Below are positions 42,896 to 51,607 of a stretch of 64,000 nt of DNA, in pieces. A model generated the notes under the pieces. The model ran no database searches, had not been told where the DNA came from, and saw nothing but the letters and a program-made list of their open reading frames with translations. Source of the DNA: JBBSBY01 sp038205805 (GTDB taxonomy: Bacteria; Desulfobacterota; Desulfomonilia; Desulfomonilales; Desulfomonilaceae); assembly GCA_038205805.1 (NCBI GenBank), contig JBBRBO010000002.1, positions 1 through 64,000 on the forward strand, read 5' to 3'. The position numbers and the translations under genes are program-made. Position 1 is the stretch's first letter, and every line of letters starts with the position of its first letter.

Positions 42896-43617
42896 GAGAC
42901 GGTCCTATGTGCAGCCGGTAAAAATTCCGGCCGTCTACTGTGTATGAAATTGTAAGCCACTGCGGAAATGATTCCCTCAATAATTCCTAGAGGTACCTGG
43001 GTAGGCGTAAAAGCCAGCAGGATCGTCAGAAACATGGTGGAAAAGGACGCCTCAAAGTGCAGGGAAGTTGCAAGAACAAAGCTCGTTCCCGCGTATGTAG
43101 CCCAGTCCGACAGGAGGCCAGCTGCAAAAGCCGCCACGGTAACGGGCAGCCCAAGCTTGCGCACTGCGAGGAAGACGCCGTATCCGGTGAATCCGCCGAT
43201 CACGCCCATTGCGAAGGTGTTGGCGCCCAGAGTGCTGATGCCCCCGTGCGCCAGAAAGAGCGCCTGGAGCGTCAAAGCCACGCTAGTAACCACTACCGTA
43301 ATACTCGGCCCCAGCAGTATCGCAGCCAAGCCCGTGCCGCATGGATGGGAACACGTCCCTGCTATGGGCACAGGAATAGGCATGCAGGAGATTACAAACA
43401 CCGCTGCGCCTACTAACCCGACATACGGCTTGGTAAATGGATCCTTTGCGCTCCTCCGGGCGAGCGTCCGGAGCCCGAATAGAATGAAGGGAGCCGACAT
43501 GACATACCAGAACACCGCCCAGCTCACCGGCAATATCCCTTCCGAAATGTGCATCGCCGATGCGGGCGCCGGCAGCGCAAAGATGAAGACCACTATAATG
43601 ATGGCTAAGAACCGCAT
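42892..43617 (-). CDS. cbiM: Cobalt ECF transporter substrate-binding membrane protein
   Basis: A 241-residue S-component. A cleavable signal precedes the metal-binding N-terminus: after cleavage near residue 21 the mature protein would begin Met-His (M22-H23 in MHISEGILP), and the amino group and His bind Co(II). HPCGTGLAAILLGP and LAHGGISTLGANTFAMG are family motifs. ATG 43617 follows CGGAGG; the longer frame to 43632 starts at TTG. Confidence 0.95.
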   Translation of the reverse strand: MRFLAIIIVVFIFALPAPASAMHISEGILPVSWAVFWYVMSAPFILFGLRTLARRSAKDPFTKPYVGLVGAAVFVISCMPIPVPIAGTCSHPCGTGLAAILLGPSITVVVTSVALTLQALFLAHGGISTLGANTFAMGVIGGFTGYGVFLAVRKLGLPVTVAAFAAGLLSDWATYAGTSFVLATSLHFEASFSTMFLTILLAFTPTQVPLGIIEGIISAVAYNFIHSRRPEFLPAAHRTVS

Positions 43618-43789
43618 GGGAATCCTCCGCAAATGTTTAGGACGGGCTATCGAAAGTCCGTCATTGTCTTAGTTTTGTCGTTGCCGCGTTATAATTATCG
43701 TTTTTCACGCCAATCGCATGTCACAGTGGTTCACCGGCATTGAGACGGCCTGCGCGATGTACGCTGACCCGCACGGCTATCCATCAGGA

Positions 43790-44308
43790 CTAATGTCCGT
43801 GGTGATCGTGGTCGTGTTCATTGTGCATGAACTTCGCCGCTTCTTCAGGGAGCATCGGCACGAACTCGCATTGACCTTTGGGCACAGGGTACTTGTTTCG
43901 CGGCGGAAGCGAAACCTCTCGAATGTCGGGGCAACCGCTGGAGTCCACAATGCGACGCTCCACAAGATCAACCAGGGTCGAGTCGAACCCTAAATTCTTC
44001 CCCAAGACGAGACGCACGTCGGGGTAGTGAGAGGCTACTCGCTGCAGCATTTCGGGTATATCCAAGACAAGATGCAGCCCATCATGGAGAAAGTACGGTA
44101 TGACCATGATGTTCTTAGCTCCGGCGTTAACACACTTCTTGAAGACTTCCGGAAAGTGCGGTCCCAACCGTGACATGTAGCAATATTCCACCATCTTGTA
44201 ACCATACCCGGCCTTGAGGCCCGCAACTACTTTTTCCATGTGTCTACCGGCGTCAGGCACGCGGCTGCCGTGCCCTAATAGAATTATTGTTTTGGGAGCT
44301 GAGTCCAA
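43790..44308 (-). CDS. cbiX: Sirohydrochlorin cobaltochelatase, small type with His tail
   Basis: A 172-residue chelatase that puts Co(II) into sirohydrochlorin, the entry to the anaerobic B12 route. The two metal-site histidines are H13 (LLGHGSR) and H75 (PYFLHDGLHL). The C-terminal tail HNEHDHDHHGH is very His-rich, as in several CbiX proteins, and may store metal. The start is TTG 44308 with GAGG upstream. It stands between cbiC and the cobalt importer genes, which fits coupled uptake and insertion. Confidence 0.93.
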   Translation of the reverse strand: MDSAPKTIILLGHGSRVPDAGRHMEKVVAGLKAGYGYKMVEYCYMSRLGPHFPEVFKKCVNAGAKNIMVIPYFLHDGLHLVLDIPEMLQRVASHYPDVRLVLGKNLGFDSTLVDLVERRIVDSSGCPDIREVSLPPRNKYPVPKGQCEFVPMLPEEAAKFMHNEHDHDHHGH

Positions 44309-44426
44309 GGGTCCTCACTTTCGTATTGTATGAAGTTTGGTAGAAAGGCTGACCGGACTTAAAGCGGCGCCAATGCCGGCAGCCCTCGTTATGACCCGTG
44401 CGCGCCCTGCTGCAACTGCAACCCCT

Positions 44427-45125
44427 CTATGCGGCGCTCCGGCTCAATGCGGCCGAGCAGAGCGCATGAATGACGCTTACCGCAAGGGGACTGCCGCCGC
44501 GACGACCGGCCAAGGCAATGTACGGCGCATCGAGTGACATGAGTTCCTCTTTGCTCTCTATTACATGCACGAAGCCAACGGGCATACCGATGACCACCGC
44601 CGGCCTGATGTTGTCTTCCACGATCATTCTATTGAGTTCCAGGAGCGCCACCGGCGCGTTTCCAAATGCAGCTATTGCGCCGTCCAAGTGGGCGGCCGCC
44701 TTGCGAACCGCAAAGAGAGAGCGCGGCAATCCGCTATCTTTCGCCTGAGAAGCGACGTCCGCGTCCGCCACATGGCAGAGGATGCGATCCGCAGAGTACT
44801 CCGGATTTACGGCTTTAAGCCGCGCCAAGCTCAAACCGGAGCGGATCATGTTCGAGTCCACATAAATCGGGCTGCCTGCGCGCAAGGCTGCCACGGCCAC
44901 GCTCACGGCGTCCTCGGAAAACCGAAGCGAGTCCAGTAATCCAAAATCCGCAGTGGTGTGGACAAGTCGTTGCGCCACAAGCCATTGTTCGTCGGTAAAG
45001 CGGCCGCGGTCCGCCAGCTCGTCAATGATGGCCATGGAACGCGATTCGATTTCGTCCCCGCTCATGGGGTGATTGTAAAGATTATGAATAAGAGACTTGG
45101 CCGTTTCTGTCGTATTAAGAGGCAT
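44427..45125 (-). CDS. cbiC: Cobalt-precorrin-8 methylmutase
   Basis: About 232 residues. It moves the C11 methyl to C12, giving cobyrinate. The catalytic His is in RLVHTTADFGLLDSLRF, and YVDSNMIRSGLS and VIGMPVGFVHVIESKEEL are family signatures. ATG 45125 overlaps the cbiA stop by 11 nt; a GTG two codons earlier (45131) is equally possible. Confidence 0.94.
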   Translation of the reverse strand: MPLNTTETAKSLIHNLYNHPMSGDEIESRSMAIIDELADRGRFTDEQWLVAQRLVHTTADFGLLDSLRFSEDAVSVAVAALRAGSPIYVDSNMIRSGLSLARLKAVNPEYSADRILCHVADADVASQAKDSGLPRSLFAVRKAAAHLDGAIAAFGNAPVALLELNRMIVEDNIRPAVVIGMPVGFVHVIESKEELMSLDAPYIALAGRRGGSPLAVSVIHALCSAALSRSAA

Positions 45126-46563
45126 TTTCACCTGCTGAGATGGAATTCACGAAGTTGCGTACCGCCGCGGGGTTGGAAGCGAGATGCAGATGAACGTAAC
45201 CCGCGAGCGTGGAGCCCATGAGGAAACCTTCGTCCACCTTCGTGTGCGAACGCCGATATTCCAACGCGTAAACCGAACGCAGGCCTGCTCGGCCTCGAAG
45301 CTCTTCCGTGAGACCGGAATAGTGAAATTCATGCCCCCGCAGCGTCATGCCTGCAGGGCCGAAGAAGGTGTCGTGAGTGAGCGTCACTTCCACGTACCCA
45401 AGGGTCTTACGTTTGTCGAACATCTTTGTGGCGGCGGGTAAAACACCGGCCATTGAGAAAAAATCTCCGGCGACAGTCTCTAATCCCTTGCACAGGTACA
45501 TCAATCCGCCACATTCCGCGTAGATGGGCTTACCTTTCGCCGCGAAGTCCCTCACACTTTGGAGTAACGCCGTGTTCGCCGCAAGTTCCGCCGCAAATTC
45601 CTCGGGATAACCTCCACCGAAATAAAGGGCGTCCACGGTTGGGAGGGCGTCGTCCTTCAGCGGTGAGAAGCGTTCGATAGCGCAACCTTGAGCTTCTAAG
45701 GCCTCGAGCGTATCCGCGTAGTAAAAGTGGAATGCAGCGTCGTAGGCCACACCCAAAGACACACGCCGTTTGCGTTGAACGGGCGGAGCCGAGGAACCGA
45801 CAACACGGCAGGGAGCGCTCCGTGCAGCTTCGATTATTCCGTCCACCTCGCAGTAGCGTTCGAGTGTATCGCCGAAGACGCGCAAGATTTCACGGGTTAA
45901 GCTGCGTTTACGAGCTGTAACCAATCCCAAGTGCCTGCTGGGGAGCGCCGGAAACGCCTCTCGCTGAAGAGCGCCCAATAATTTCGGGGCGCCCGCATGC
46001 TCGAGAGCGTCCTTCAGCAATTCTCCGTGTCGTTGAGAACCGCACCTGTTCGCTATGACTCCGGTGACGTGCGTTTCTTTCTCGAAGCGGGCGAATCCCA
46101 GCGTAAGAGGGGCGATGCTTCGGGCCATTCCGTGGGCGTTTACCACCAGCACGACCGGACAACCCAACCAAGCGGCGATCTCCGCCGAGCTGCCCTGCAT
46201 GGTATCCACATCGCTGCCGTCGAAAAGGCCCATAACTCCTTCGATCACGGCGATATCCGCGCCGACCGTTTTCTCAGCGAACAATTTCTCAATATAATCA
46301 CGGCCCATCATCCAGCCGTCGAGGTTATAACAAGGTCGGCCGGAAGCGATCTTCAAGTATGTGGGATCCAGGAAATCAGGCCCCACCTTAAACGTCTGAA
46401 CCCTAAGGCCTCGTTTCACCAATGCAGCCGTGAGCGCAAGTGTGACCGACGTTTTTCCCACTCCGCTGCTTACCCCTGCAATGAGAAGAGTGGGCATGGG
46501 AAGGCGCCCCTGTTCGTCAGGAGGCGGTGTTGCGGGGTTGTGCGTCATGCCGTCTACATCCAT
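45115..46563 (-). CDS. cbiA: Cobyrinate a,c-diamide synthase
   Basis: A 482-residue glutamine-dependent amidotransferase. The N-terminal dethiobiotin-synthetase-like domain has LLIAGVSSGVGKTSVTLAL; the C-terminal class I glutaminase domain has YFGGGYPEEF, the nucleophile in YAECGGLMYL, and the His in GYVHLHLASN. ATG 46563 is kept as the start, although an ATG 22 codons later (46497) would fit the family start better. A deleted repeat copy lies between it and cbiB. Confidence 0.95.
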   Translation of the reverse strand: MDVDGMTHNPATPPPDEQGRLPMPTLLIAGVSSGVGKTSVTLALTAALVKRGLRVQTFKVGPDFLDPTYLKIASGRPCYNLDGWMMGRDYIEKLFAEKTVGADIAVIEGVMGLFDGSDVDTMQGSSAEIAAWLGCPVVLVVNAHGMARSIAPLTLGFARFEKETHVTGVIANRCGSQRHGELLKDALEHAGAPKLLGALQREAFPALPSRHLGLVTARKRSLTREILRVFGDTLERYCEVDGIIEAARSAPCRVVGSSAPPVQRKRRVSLGVAYDAAFHFYYADTLEALEAQGCAIERFSPLKDDALPTVDALYFGGGYPEEFAAELAANTALLQSVRDFAAKGKPIYAECGGLMYLCKGLETVAGDFFSMAGVLPAATKMFDKRKTLGYVEVTLTHDTFFGPAGMTLRGHEFHYSGLTEELRGRAGLRSVYALEYRRSHTKVDEGFLMGSTLAGYVHLHLASNPAAVRNFVNSISAGENAS

Positions 46564-46646
46564 CTAATTGCGTCCGCCTTATCATCAGGGAACATGGTCG
46601 GGGATGCTCCCGTGGTAGCGCTCAAACCGCTGTGGTACGCTATGTT

Positions 46647-46740
46647 ATACCGATGTGCTTTCACAAAGAGTAACATTGGTGGAGTTTTTGTTGTAAAGCA
46701 GGTTTTCCCCACTATTACTTTTTTGATTAGCCATTATTAG
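46647..46740 (+). repeat. Dispersed structured repeat, copy 6, internally deleted
   Basis: The left end (ATACCGATGTGCTTTCAC through AAAGCAGGTTTTCC) is joined directly to the right end (CTATTACTTTTTTGATT), about 94 bp. It lies between cbiB and cbiA and contains the cbiB stop codon (46737-46739). Confidence 0.7.
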
Positions 46741-47699
46741 TAGCCCCACCACTGTAAAAAGGCTGCTCGGCCGGCCAGAAACGCGGCGGTGGCCAATATT
46801 GTGGTAAGCCCCAGGAGCGCATTTGCCACAAGAATATGCTCGGGCGCCGCGTTGAACTGAGGATCACCGAGCGTCGGTTTAAGCGATGGCCGGCCATGGT
46901 AGTAACTTGGGCCGCCCAGTTGTATTCCCATAGCTCCCGCCGCCGCCGCTTCCGTATGCGCCGAATTCGGGCTGGAGTGTTTCAGTCTGTCGCGGCGAAA
47001 CACACGGAAAGAGGACGACAATTCACCTCGGATGAATACTCCCGCAAAGGCCGTCAGGAGGCCGCCGATACGCGCCGGAAGAAAGTTTGCCGCATCGTCG
47101 ATCTTCGCGGATGCTCGGCCGAATTCCAAATAGCCCGCGTGCTTGTAACCGAAACAAGAATCCAGCGTGTTTACGGCCTTGTACATCCACATCAGAACCG
47201 GTCCGCCCATGGCCGCAAAGAAAAGTGGAGCGACTACACCGTCGATCGTGTTCTCGGTGACGCTTTCCACGACCGCTCGGGTGATTCCCGGTTCATCAAG
47301 TGTATGCGTATCGCGGCCGCAGATCATGGCCGTCCGCTCCCGAGCAAGGGGAAGATCACCATCCCGGAGCGCCGTGTATACCGCTGTAGCGTGGCGGATC
47401 ATGTCTCGTGCGGCTATGCCCCAATAGAGGAATAGGACCGACACAAGATCACCAATGAACGGGTGAATGGCGGCGGCCACACCGATGAGCAGCCAAACAG
47501 CGAGCCCTGTGCCTGCGATTACGACAAGCGCAGCCATAAGGCCGGCAAGCGTGGCGCTGTGCGACATCTCCCTCAAGGGCCCCTCGAGCGAAAGCGCAAA
47601 CCTTCCGACGAACTTCACGGGATGCGGGAACCACGCCGGGTCTCCCCAGAGTAAATCAAGTACTAGGGCTATGAGTATTTGCCATTCTAAGGCCATCAT
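46737..47699 (-). CDS. cbiB: Adenosylcobinamide-phosphate synthase
   Basis: A 320-residue polytopic membrane protein that joins aminopropanol phosphate to adenosylcobyric acid. The signature LLWGDPAWFPHPVKFVG at the N-terminus, VVESVTENTIDGVVAPLFF, and NTLDSCFGYKHAGYLEFG are complete. The start overlaps the upstream fusion gene as ATGA. The stop lies in a repeat. Confidence 0.95.
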   Translation of the reverse strand: MMALEWQILIALVLDLLWGDPAWFPHPVKFVGRFALSLEGPLREMSHSATLAGLMAALVVIAGTGLAVWLLIGVAAAIHPFIGDLVSVLFLYWGIAARDMIRHATAVYTALRDGDLPLARERTAMICGRDTHTLDEPGITRAVVESVTENTIDGVVAPLFFAAMGGPVLMWMYKAVNTLDSCFGYKHAGYLEFGRASAKIDDAANFLPARIGGLLTAFAGVFIRGELSSSFRVFRRDRLKHSSPNSAHTEAAAAGAMGIQLGGPSYYHGRPSLKPTLGDPQFNAAPEHILVANALLGLTTILATAAFLAGRAAFLQWWGY

Positions 47700-50260
47700 A
47701 GCCTCATAATCCGACAGACTGCGCGCATATCCAAGGAAGCCCGCACAATATCGGCCAGCCGGTTCAGAGCGGGTTCCACTGAGTAAACGGTTTGCCCACG
47801 GTCACTCGCAGGTAGCCCTTTGCGGATGCGCAAACGGTCAATGAACCACCGCCGGAAGTCGTCGGCGTCAAATAAACCATGAATGTAGGCGCCCCAGATG
47901 CGGCCGTCCGGTGATGCGGCGCCGTCGTGTTCCCCTTGTGAACTTATGACCACCGGCGTAAGGCCGAAACGTTCGCTGACTCCGTGGTGTATTTCATATC
48001 CGTGGAGTTCGTGACCCGATTCGACGTGGCGTCCTTGGAAGCGCCGAAGCGTCTTTTCCTCGGCCAAGACTGTCTCTATGTCCAGAAGACCCAGACCCGG
48101 AACGGTCTTCTTGCTGGTTTCCATCCCGTGCGGGTCGGCGATGACCTTCCCCAACATCTGAAAGCCGCCGCATATCCCCACCAACTCCGTGGCGCCGGAG
48201 CCCACAAGATCCATGAGCTTGCACCGAATCCCCGTGGTTTCCAAGGACAAGAGATCCCCAATCGTATTCTTGGTACCGGGTAAAATGACGGCGTCCGGGG
48301 AGTTCAGGTCTTCGGGTTTGCGCACTATTGTCAGCCTCACGTCCGGTTCCATGCCCAGGGAGTCGAAATCCGTGAAATTCGAGATATGGGGTAGATCAAT
48401 TAACGCGATTTCCACGTGATCCGCAGCGGCCGCTCCGGCGTTGTGAGCGCACTTGAAGCTGACGCTGTCTTCCTCGGGTAATCCCAGTGAATGAACGTAA
48501 GGGACGACGCCCAGAGTAGGAACGCCCGTGCGGTCCAAGGTGAAGCGAATTGCGTCATCCAGCAAGTCCGCCTTCCCTCGAAACCTGTTAATTACGAACC
48601 CGGCGATCATGCTTCGTTCCCGTTCGTCCAGGCATTCCAACGTGCCGACGAAGCTTGCAAAGACTCCTCCGCGGTCGATATCGCCGGCTAGGAGAACGGG
48701 CGCGTGAGCGTACGCCGCCATAGCCATGTTCACGACATCGTGATGTTTCAGGTTCACTTCCGCAGGGCTGCCCGCTCCTTCCAAAACAATGACGTCGTAG
48801 GATGAGGCTAACGAATCATAGGCGGCTTTAATCTCAGCGAAGACCTGTCCTTTAAAGCGAATGTATTCAGCGACTTCCATGCAGCCGACGGGCTTACCGT
48901 TGACTATGACTTGACTGCCCGTGTCGCTATTAGGCTTGAGAAGCACTGGATTCATGCGCACATCAGGGTTTAGCCGGCAGGCCTGCGCTTGCACGACCTG
49001 AGCCCGACCCATTTCGCCGCCGTCACGCGTAACATAGGAGTTAAGCGACATATTCTGGGCCTTGAACGGAGCCACTCTGTAGCCGTCCTGCAACAAGATG
49101 CGACACAGAGCGGCCGTGAGAACACTCTTGCCCGCATTGGAACTGCATCCCTGAAACATTATCGCCGGTGTGCGGCGCTTCCTCCGCCGCGCAGGTCGGC
49201 CCAGGATCTCAGTGAACGCGTCGATCAAACGAACGTTTTCTTCAGCAGTCTTCACCGCAACCCTGAAGTAGGAGCCGTCGAGTCCTGCAAAGTTACTGCA
49301 TACGCGAATCGCAATACCGCGACCTAGGAGTATATCCGCAAGTCGCGCCGCGTCCCAACCCGGCTTATGAAGCCTCAGCAGGAGGAAATTGGCTCCGGAA
49401 GGGAAAACCTCAAGCTCAGCCGTCTCCTGGAGCGCGTCCACCAATACACGCCGTTCCTCACATATGAAGGCTCGAGTTCGTTCGACGTAAGCGATGTCTC
49501 TAAGGCCGCGTGCGCCCACCAGCTGTGCAAGGGTGTTGATCGGCCATGTGGGCTGAATGCGCCGAACCGAGGCTACTGTTGCGGGATTCCCGAGCGCAAG
49601 ACCCAAACGCAATCCCGGAACAGCTAATATTTTCGTGAGTGACAGGAGCACCGTCACGTTGGACGGCCGATCCTGCGCCAAGCTTTGAAAGCCCTCGACA
49701 AAGTCACCGAACGCCTCATCAATAATGAACTCAGTGCTTGGATGAGCTTCCGCTATGGCCCTGAATTTGGCTGAATCGAGCACAGCGCCCGTGGGATTGT
49801 TCGGATTCGCCACTATGACGAGTTCATTTCCGGTCAGCGCCGCCTCCAGCGCATCCGGATCGAGCTGAAAATTATTCGTCGCCGAGGTAGCGTAGCTGTA
49901 AACTTCGACATCCGCCGCCTCACACGCCGTGACGTAATCTGAATACGAAGGCCCCGGGATGACGGCCCTTTTCTTGCCCAATGCTCGTGGGAGCAAAAAG
50001 AGCAATTCCGTAGACCCGTTGCCGCACAGAACCTCTTCCGGAGGGCGCCCGTATCGCTCGCACGCTGCGGTCACCAAATCTTCGCTGTTGGGATCAGGGT
50101 AGTGTGTAACGGAATTCAATGCGGCGCTGACTAGCCCACGTACCCAGTAGGGCAGCCCCAGTGGGTTGATATTGGCGGAGAAATCCACAATTTCCGAAGG
50201 AGGCAATCCCGAAAGGCGTGCTAATCGCTTGATGTTACCGCCGTGTGTTGGTTTTTTCAT
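47696..50260 (-). CDS. cobD-cbiP: CobD-CbiP fusion: threonine-phosphate decarboxylase + cobyric acid synthase
   Basis: A single 854-residue frame. Residues 1 to about 355 are a PLP enzyme of the histidinol-phosphate aminotransferase fold (NFSAN-like DFSANINPLG, ANPNNPTG at 151-158, PLP lysine K210 in LLSLTKILAVPGLRLG), typical of CobD, which makes aminopropanol phosphate. A basic linker (GRPARRRKRR) joins it to CbiP at about 364-854: P-loop-like FQGCSSNAGKSVLTAAL, KAQNMSLNSYVT, nucleophile GICGGFQMLG and GAYIHGLFD. CbiP makes cobyric acid, the partner to which the CobD product is then attached by CbiB, the next gene, so the fusion joins two convergent steps. Confidence 0.94.
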   Translation of the reverse strand: MKKPTHGGNIKRLARLSGLPPSEIVDFSANINPLGLPYWVRGLVSAALNSVTHYPDPNSEDLVTAACERYGRPPEEVLCGNGSTELLFLLPRALGKKRAVIPGPSYSDYVTACEAADVEVYSYATSATNNFQLDPDALEAALTGNELVIVANPNNPTGAVLDSAKFRAIAEAHPSTEFIIDEAFGDFVEGFQSLAQDRPSNVTVLLSLTKILAVPGLRLGLALGNPATVASVRRIQPTWPINTLAQLVGARGLRDIAYVERTRAFICEERRVLVDALQETAELEVFPSGANFLLLRLHKPGWDAARLADILLGRGIAIRVCSNFAGLDGSYFRVAVKTAEENVRLIDAFTEILGRPARRRKRRTPAIMFQGCSSNAGKSVLTAALCRILLQDGYRVAPFKAQNMSLNSYVTRDGGEMGRAQVVQAQACRLNPDVRMNPVLLKPNSDTGSQVIVNGKPVGCMEVAEYIRFKGQVFAEIKAAYDSLASSYDVIVLEGAGSPAEVNLKHHDVVNMAMAAYAHAPVLLAGDIDRGGVFASFVGTLECLDERERSMIAGFVINRFRGKADLLDDAIRFTLDRTGVPTLGVVPYVHSLGLPEEDSVSFKCAHNAGAAAADHVEIALIDLPHISNFTDFDSLGMEPDVRLTIVRKPEDLNSPDAVILPGTKNTIGDLLSLETTGIRCKLMDLVGSGATELVGICGGFQMLGKVIADPHGMETSKKTVPGLGLLDIETVLAEEKTLRRFQGRHVESGHELHGYEIHHGVSERFGLTPVVISSQGEHDGAASPDGRIWGAYIHGLFDADDFRRWFIDRLRIRKGLPASDRGQTVYSVEPALNRLADIVRASLDMRAVCRIMRL

Positions 50261-50316
50261 GCTAAATGGCTTTATGGAGCGCAGTCTTGCCGGACTGGGC
50301 GCATCACTCTTGTGTT

Positions 50317-50534
50317 ATACCTATGTGCTTTCACAAAGTACGTTTGGCGGAACTCTTATTGCAAGGCAAGTTTCCAGCCTGTTTAGGAAAAGGTAATCTT
50401 CGCCGAAACAAAGCATCTCTCGGAGAGGAATGCTCGTTTTGCCATAATAAAGTGCTTGGCGAGGGGTTTAAGACCCAGTTTTCTTTCAAGAGAGTTCTCA
50501 CCAATTTTACTTCTTTGATTGTGCGCATTGGTAT
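50317..50534 (+). repeat. Dispersed structured repeat, copy 7, before cobT stop
   Basis: A complete but diverged copy, ATACCTATGTGC to GCGCATTGGTAT. Its right terminal base is the last base of the cobT stop codon. It lies between cobT and the cobD-cbiP gene. Confidence 0.75.
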
Positions 50535-51598
50535 TACTCGCCAACTGAGCCTGCTACCGCAGCTTCCTCGAAAGTAGCTACTTCGGAAAGTAAACGGCTC
50601 GCCGCCTCGACAAGCGTAAAGGCCAAGGCTGCGCCCGTGCCTTCACCGAGTCTCATTCCAAGGTCCAGGAGTGGTCGTTTGTTCAAGTGATCCAACGCCG
50701 TCCTGTGGCCGGGTTCCACACTCGCATGTCCGGCTATCATGTAGTCGGCTGATGCGGGAGCCAGCGCATGCGCTACTAAGGCCGCTGCAGTGGAAATGAA
50801 TCCATCAATCACTATGGGTTTTCTCATGGATGCGGCGCCGAGTATGAGGCCCGCCAAACCTGCGATCTCGAAACCGCCTACTTTGGATAGGACGTCAAGC
50901 CCATCGTCGGAGTTGGGACGATTGACTTCAAGCGCCTTCCGGATGACCGTTACCTTGTGCGCATGTTGAGGTCCGTCAATACCCGTGCCGTGCCCTGTGA
51001 CATCAGCAGGAGACGCCCCGCATAAAACGGCCACTAAAGCGCTGCTGGGAGTGGTGTTGCCGATGCCCATGTCGCCGGTCCCGAAGAGATCGTAGTCCTC
51101 AAGTTCGAGGGCTATTTCAATGCCCGCTTCGAGGGCTTGAACAGCTTGTTCACGAGTCATTGCGGGGCCTTGGATCATATTTGCCGTTCCGGGCGCAGTC
51201 TTCTTAGAGAAAAACTTCACGGCCGCAGGCACGCTCTCTATTTGTCCCGCCACCCCCAGATCCGCCACCGCTACATCCGCGTGGGCGACCCTGGCCAAAG
51301 CGTTTATTCCCGCGCCGCCCTGGAAAAAGTTCGCTAACATCTGCATGGTAACTACTTGCGGGAACTTACTAACGTTTTCCTGCACAACACCATGGTCGCC
51401 GGCCATTACAACTACAATGCGCTTGTCAAACCGAGGTTTCGCGCTTGCGGTCATACCGGCGAGTTCGACAGCCAAGTCCATGAGGCGGCCAAGAGCCCAA
51501 TGCGGCATAGTGAGCTGCTCCAGTCGGGCGCGTGCCGCCGTTTGAGCGTCTGCGTCCAAAGGAGCTATTCGGGCAGTGGTTTGTTCCAAAAGTGACAT
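50534..51598 (-). CDS. cobT: Nicotinate-nucleotide:dimethylbenzimidazole phosphoribosyltransferase
   Basis: A 354-residue enzyme that activates the lower ligand base of cobalamin. VVVMAGDHGVVQENVSKFP, FGTGDMGIGNTTPSSAL and the catalytic Glu in LGMRLGEGTGAALA are intact. It begins 9 bp after cobU. The stop codon is made at the junction with a repeat. Confidence 0.96.
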   Translation of the reverse strand: MSLLEQTTARIAPLDADAQTAARARLEQLTMPHWALGRLMDLAVELAGMTASAKPRFDKRIVVVMAGDHGVVQENVSKFPQVVTMQMLANFFQGGAGINALARVAHADVAVADLGVAGQIESVPAAVKFFSKKTAPGTANMIQGPAMTREQAVQALEAGIEIALELEDYDLFGTGDMGIGNTTPSSALVAVLCGASPADVTGHGTGIDGPQHAHKVTVIRKALEVNRPNSDDGLDVLSKVGGFEIAGLAGLILGAASMRKPIVIDGFISTAAALVAHALAPASADYMIAGHASVEPGHRTALDHLNKRPLLDLGMRLGEGTGAALAFTLVEAASRLLSEVATFEEAAVAGSVGE

Positions 51599-51607
51599 GT
51601 AATTCCT

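Noticed and set aside
42968..43672. 234-codon rightward frame opposite cbiM
   Set aside because: Mirror of a well-conserved gene; no domain.
45997..46740. 247-codon rightward frame opposite cbiA
   Set aside because: Mirror of cbiA and the adjacent repeat; no domain.
4449..50534. A CRISPR array as explanation for the repeats
   Set aside because: The repeats are 220 bp, widely dispersed and in both orientations; there are no short regular repeats with spacers and no cas genes.
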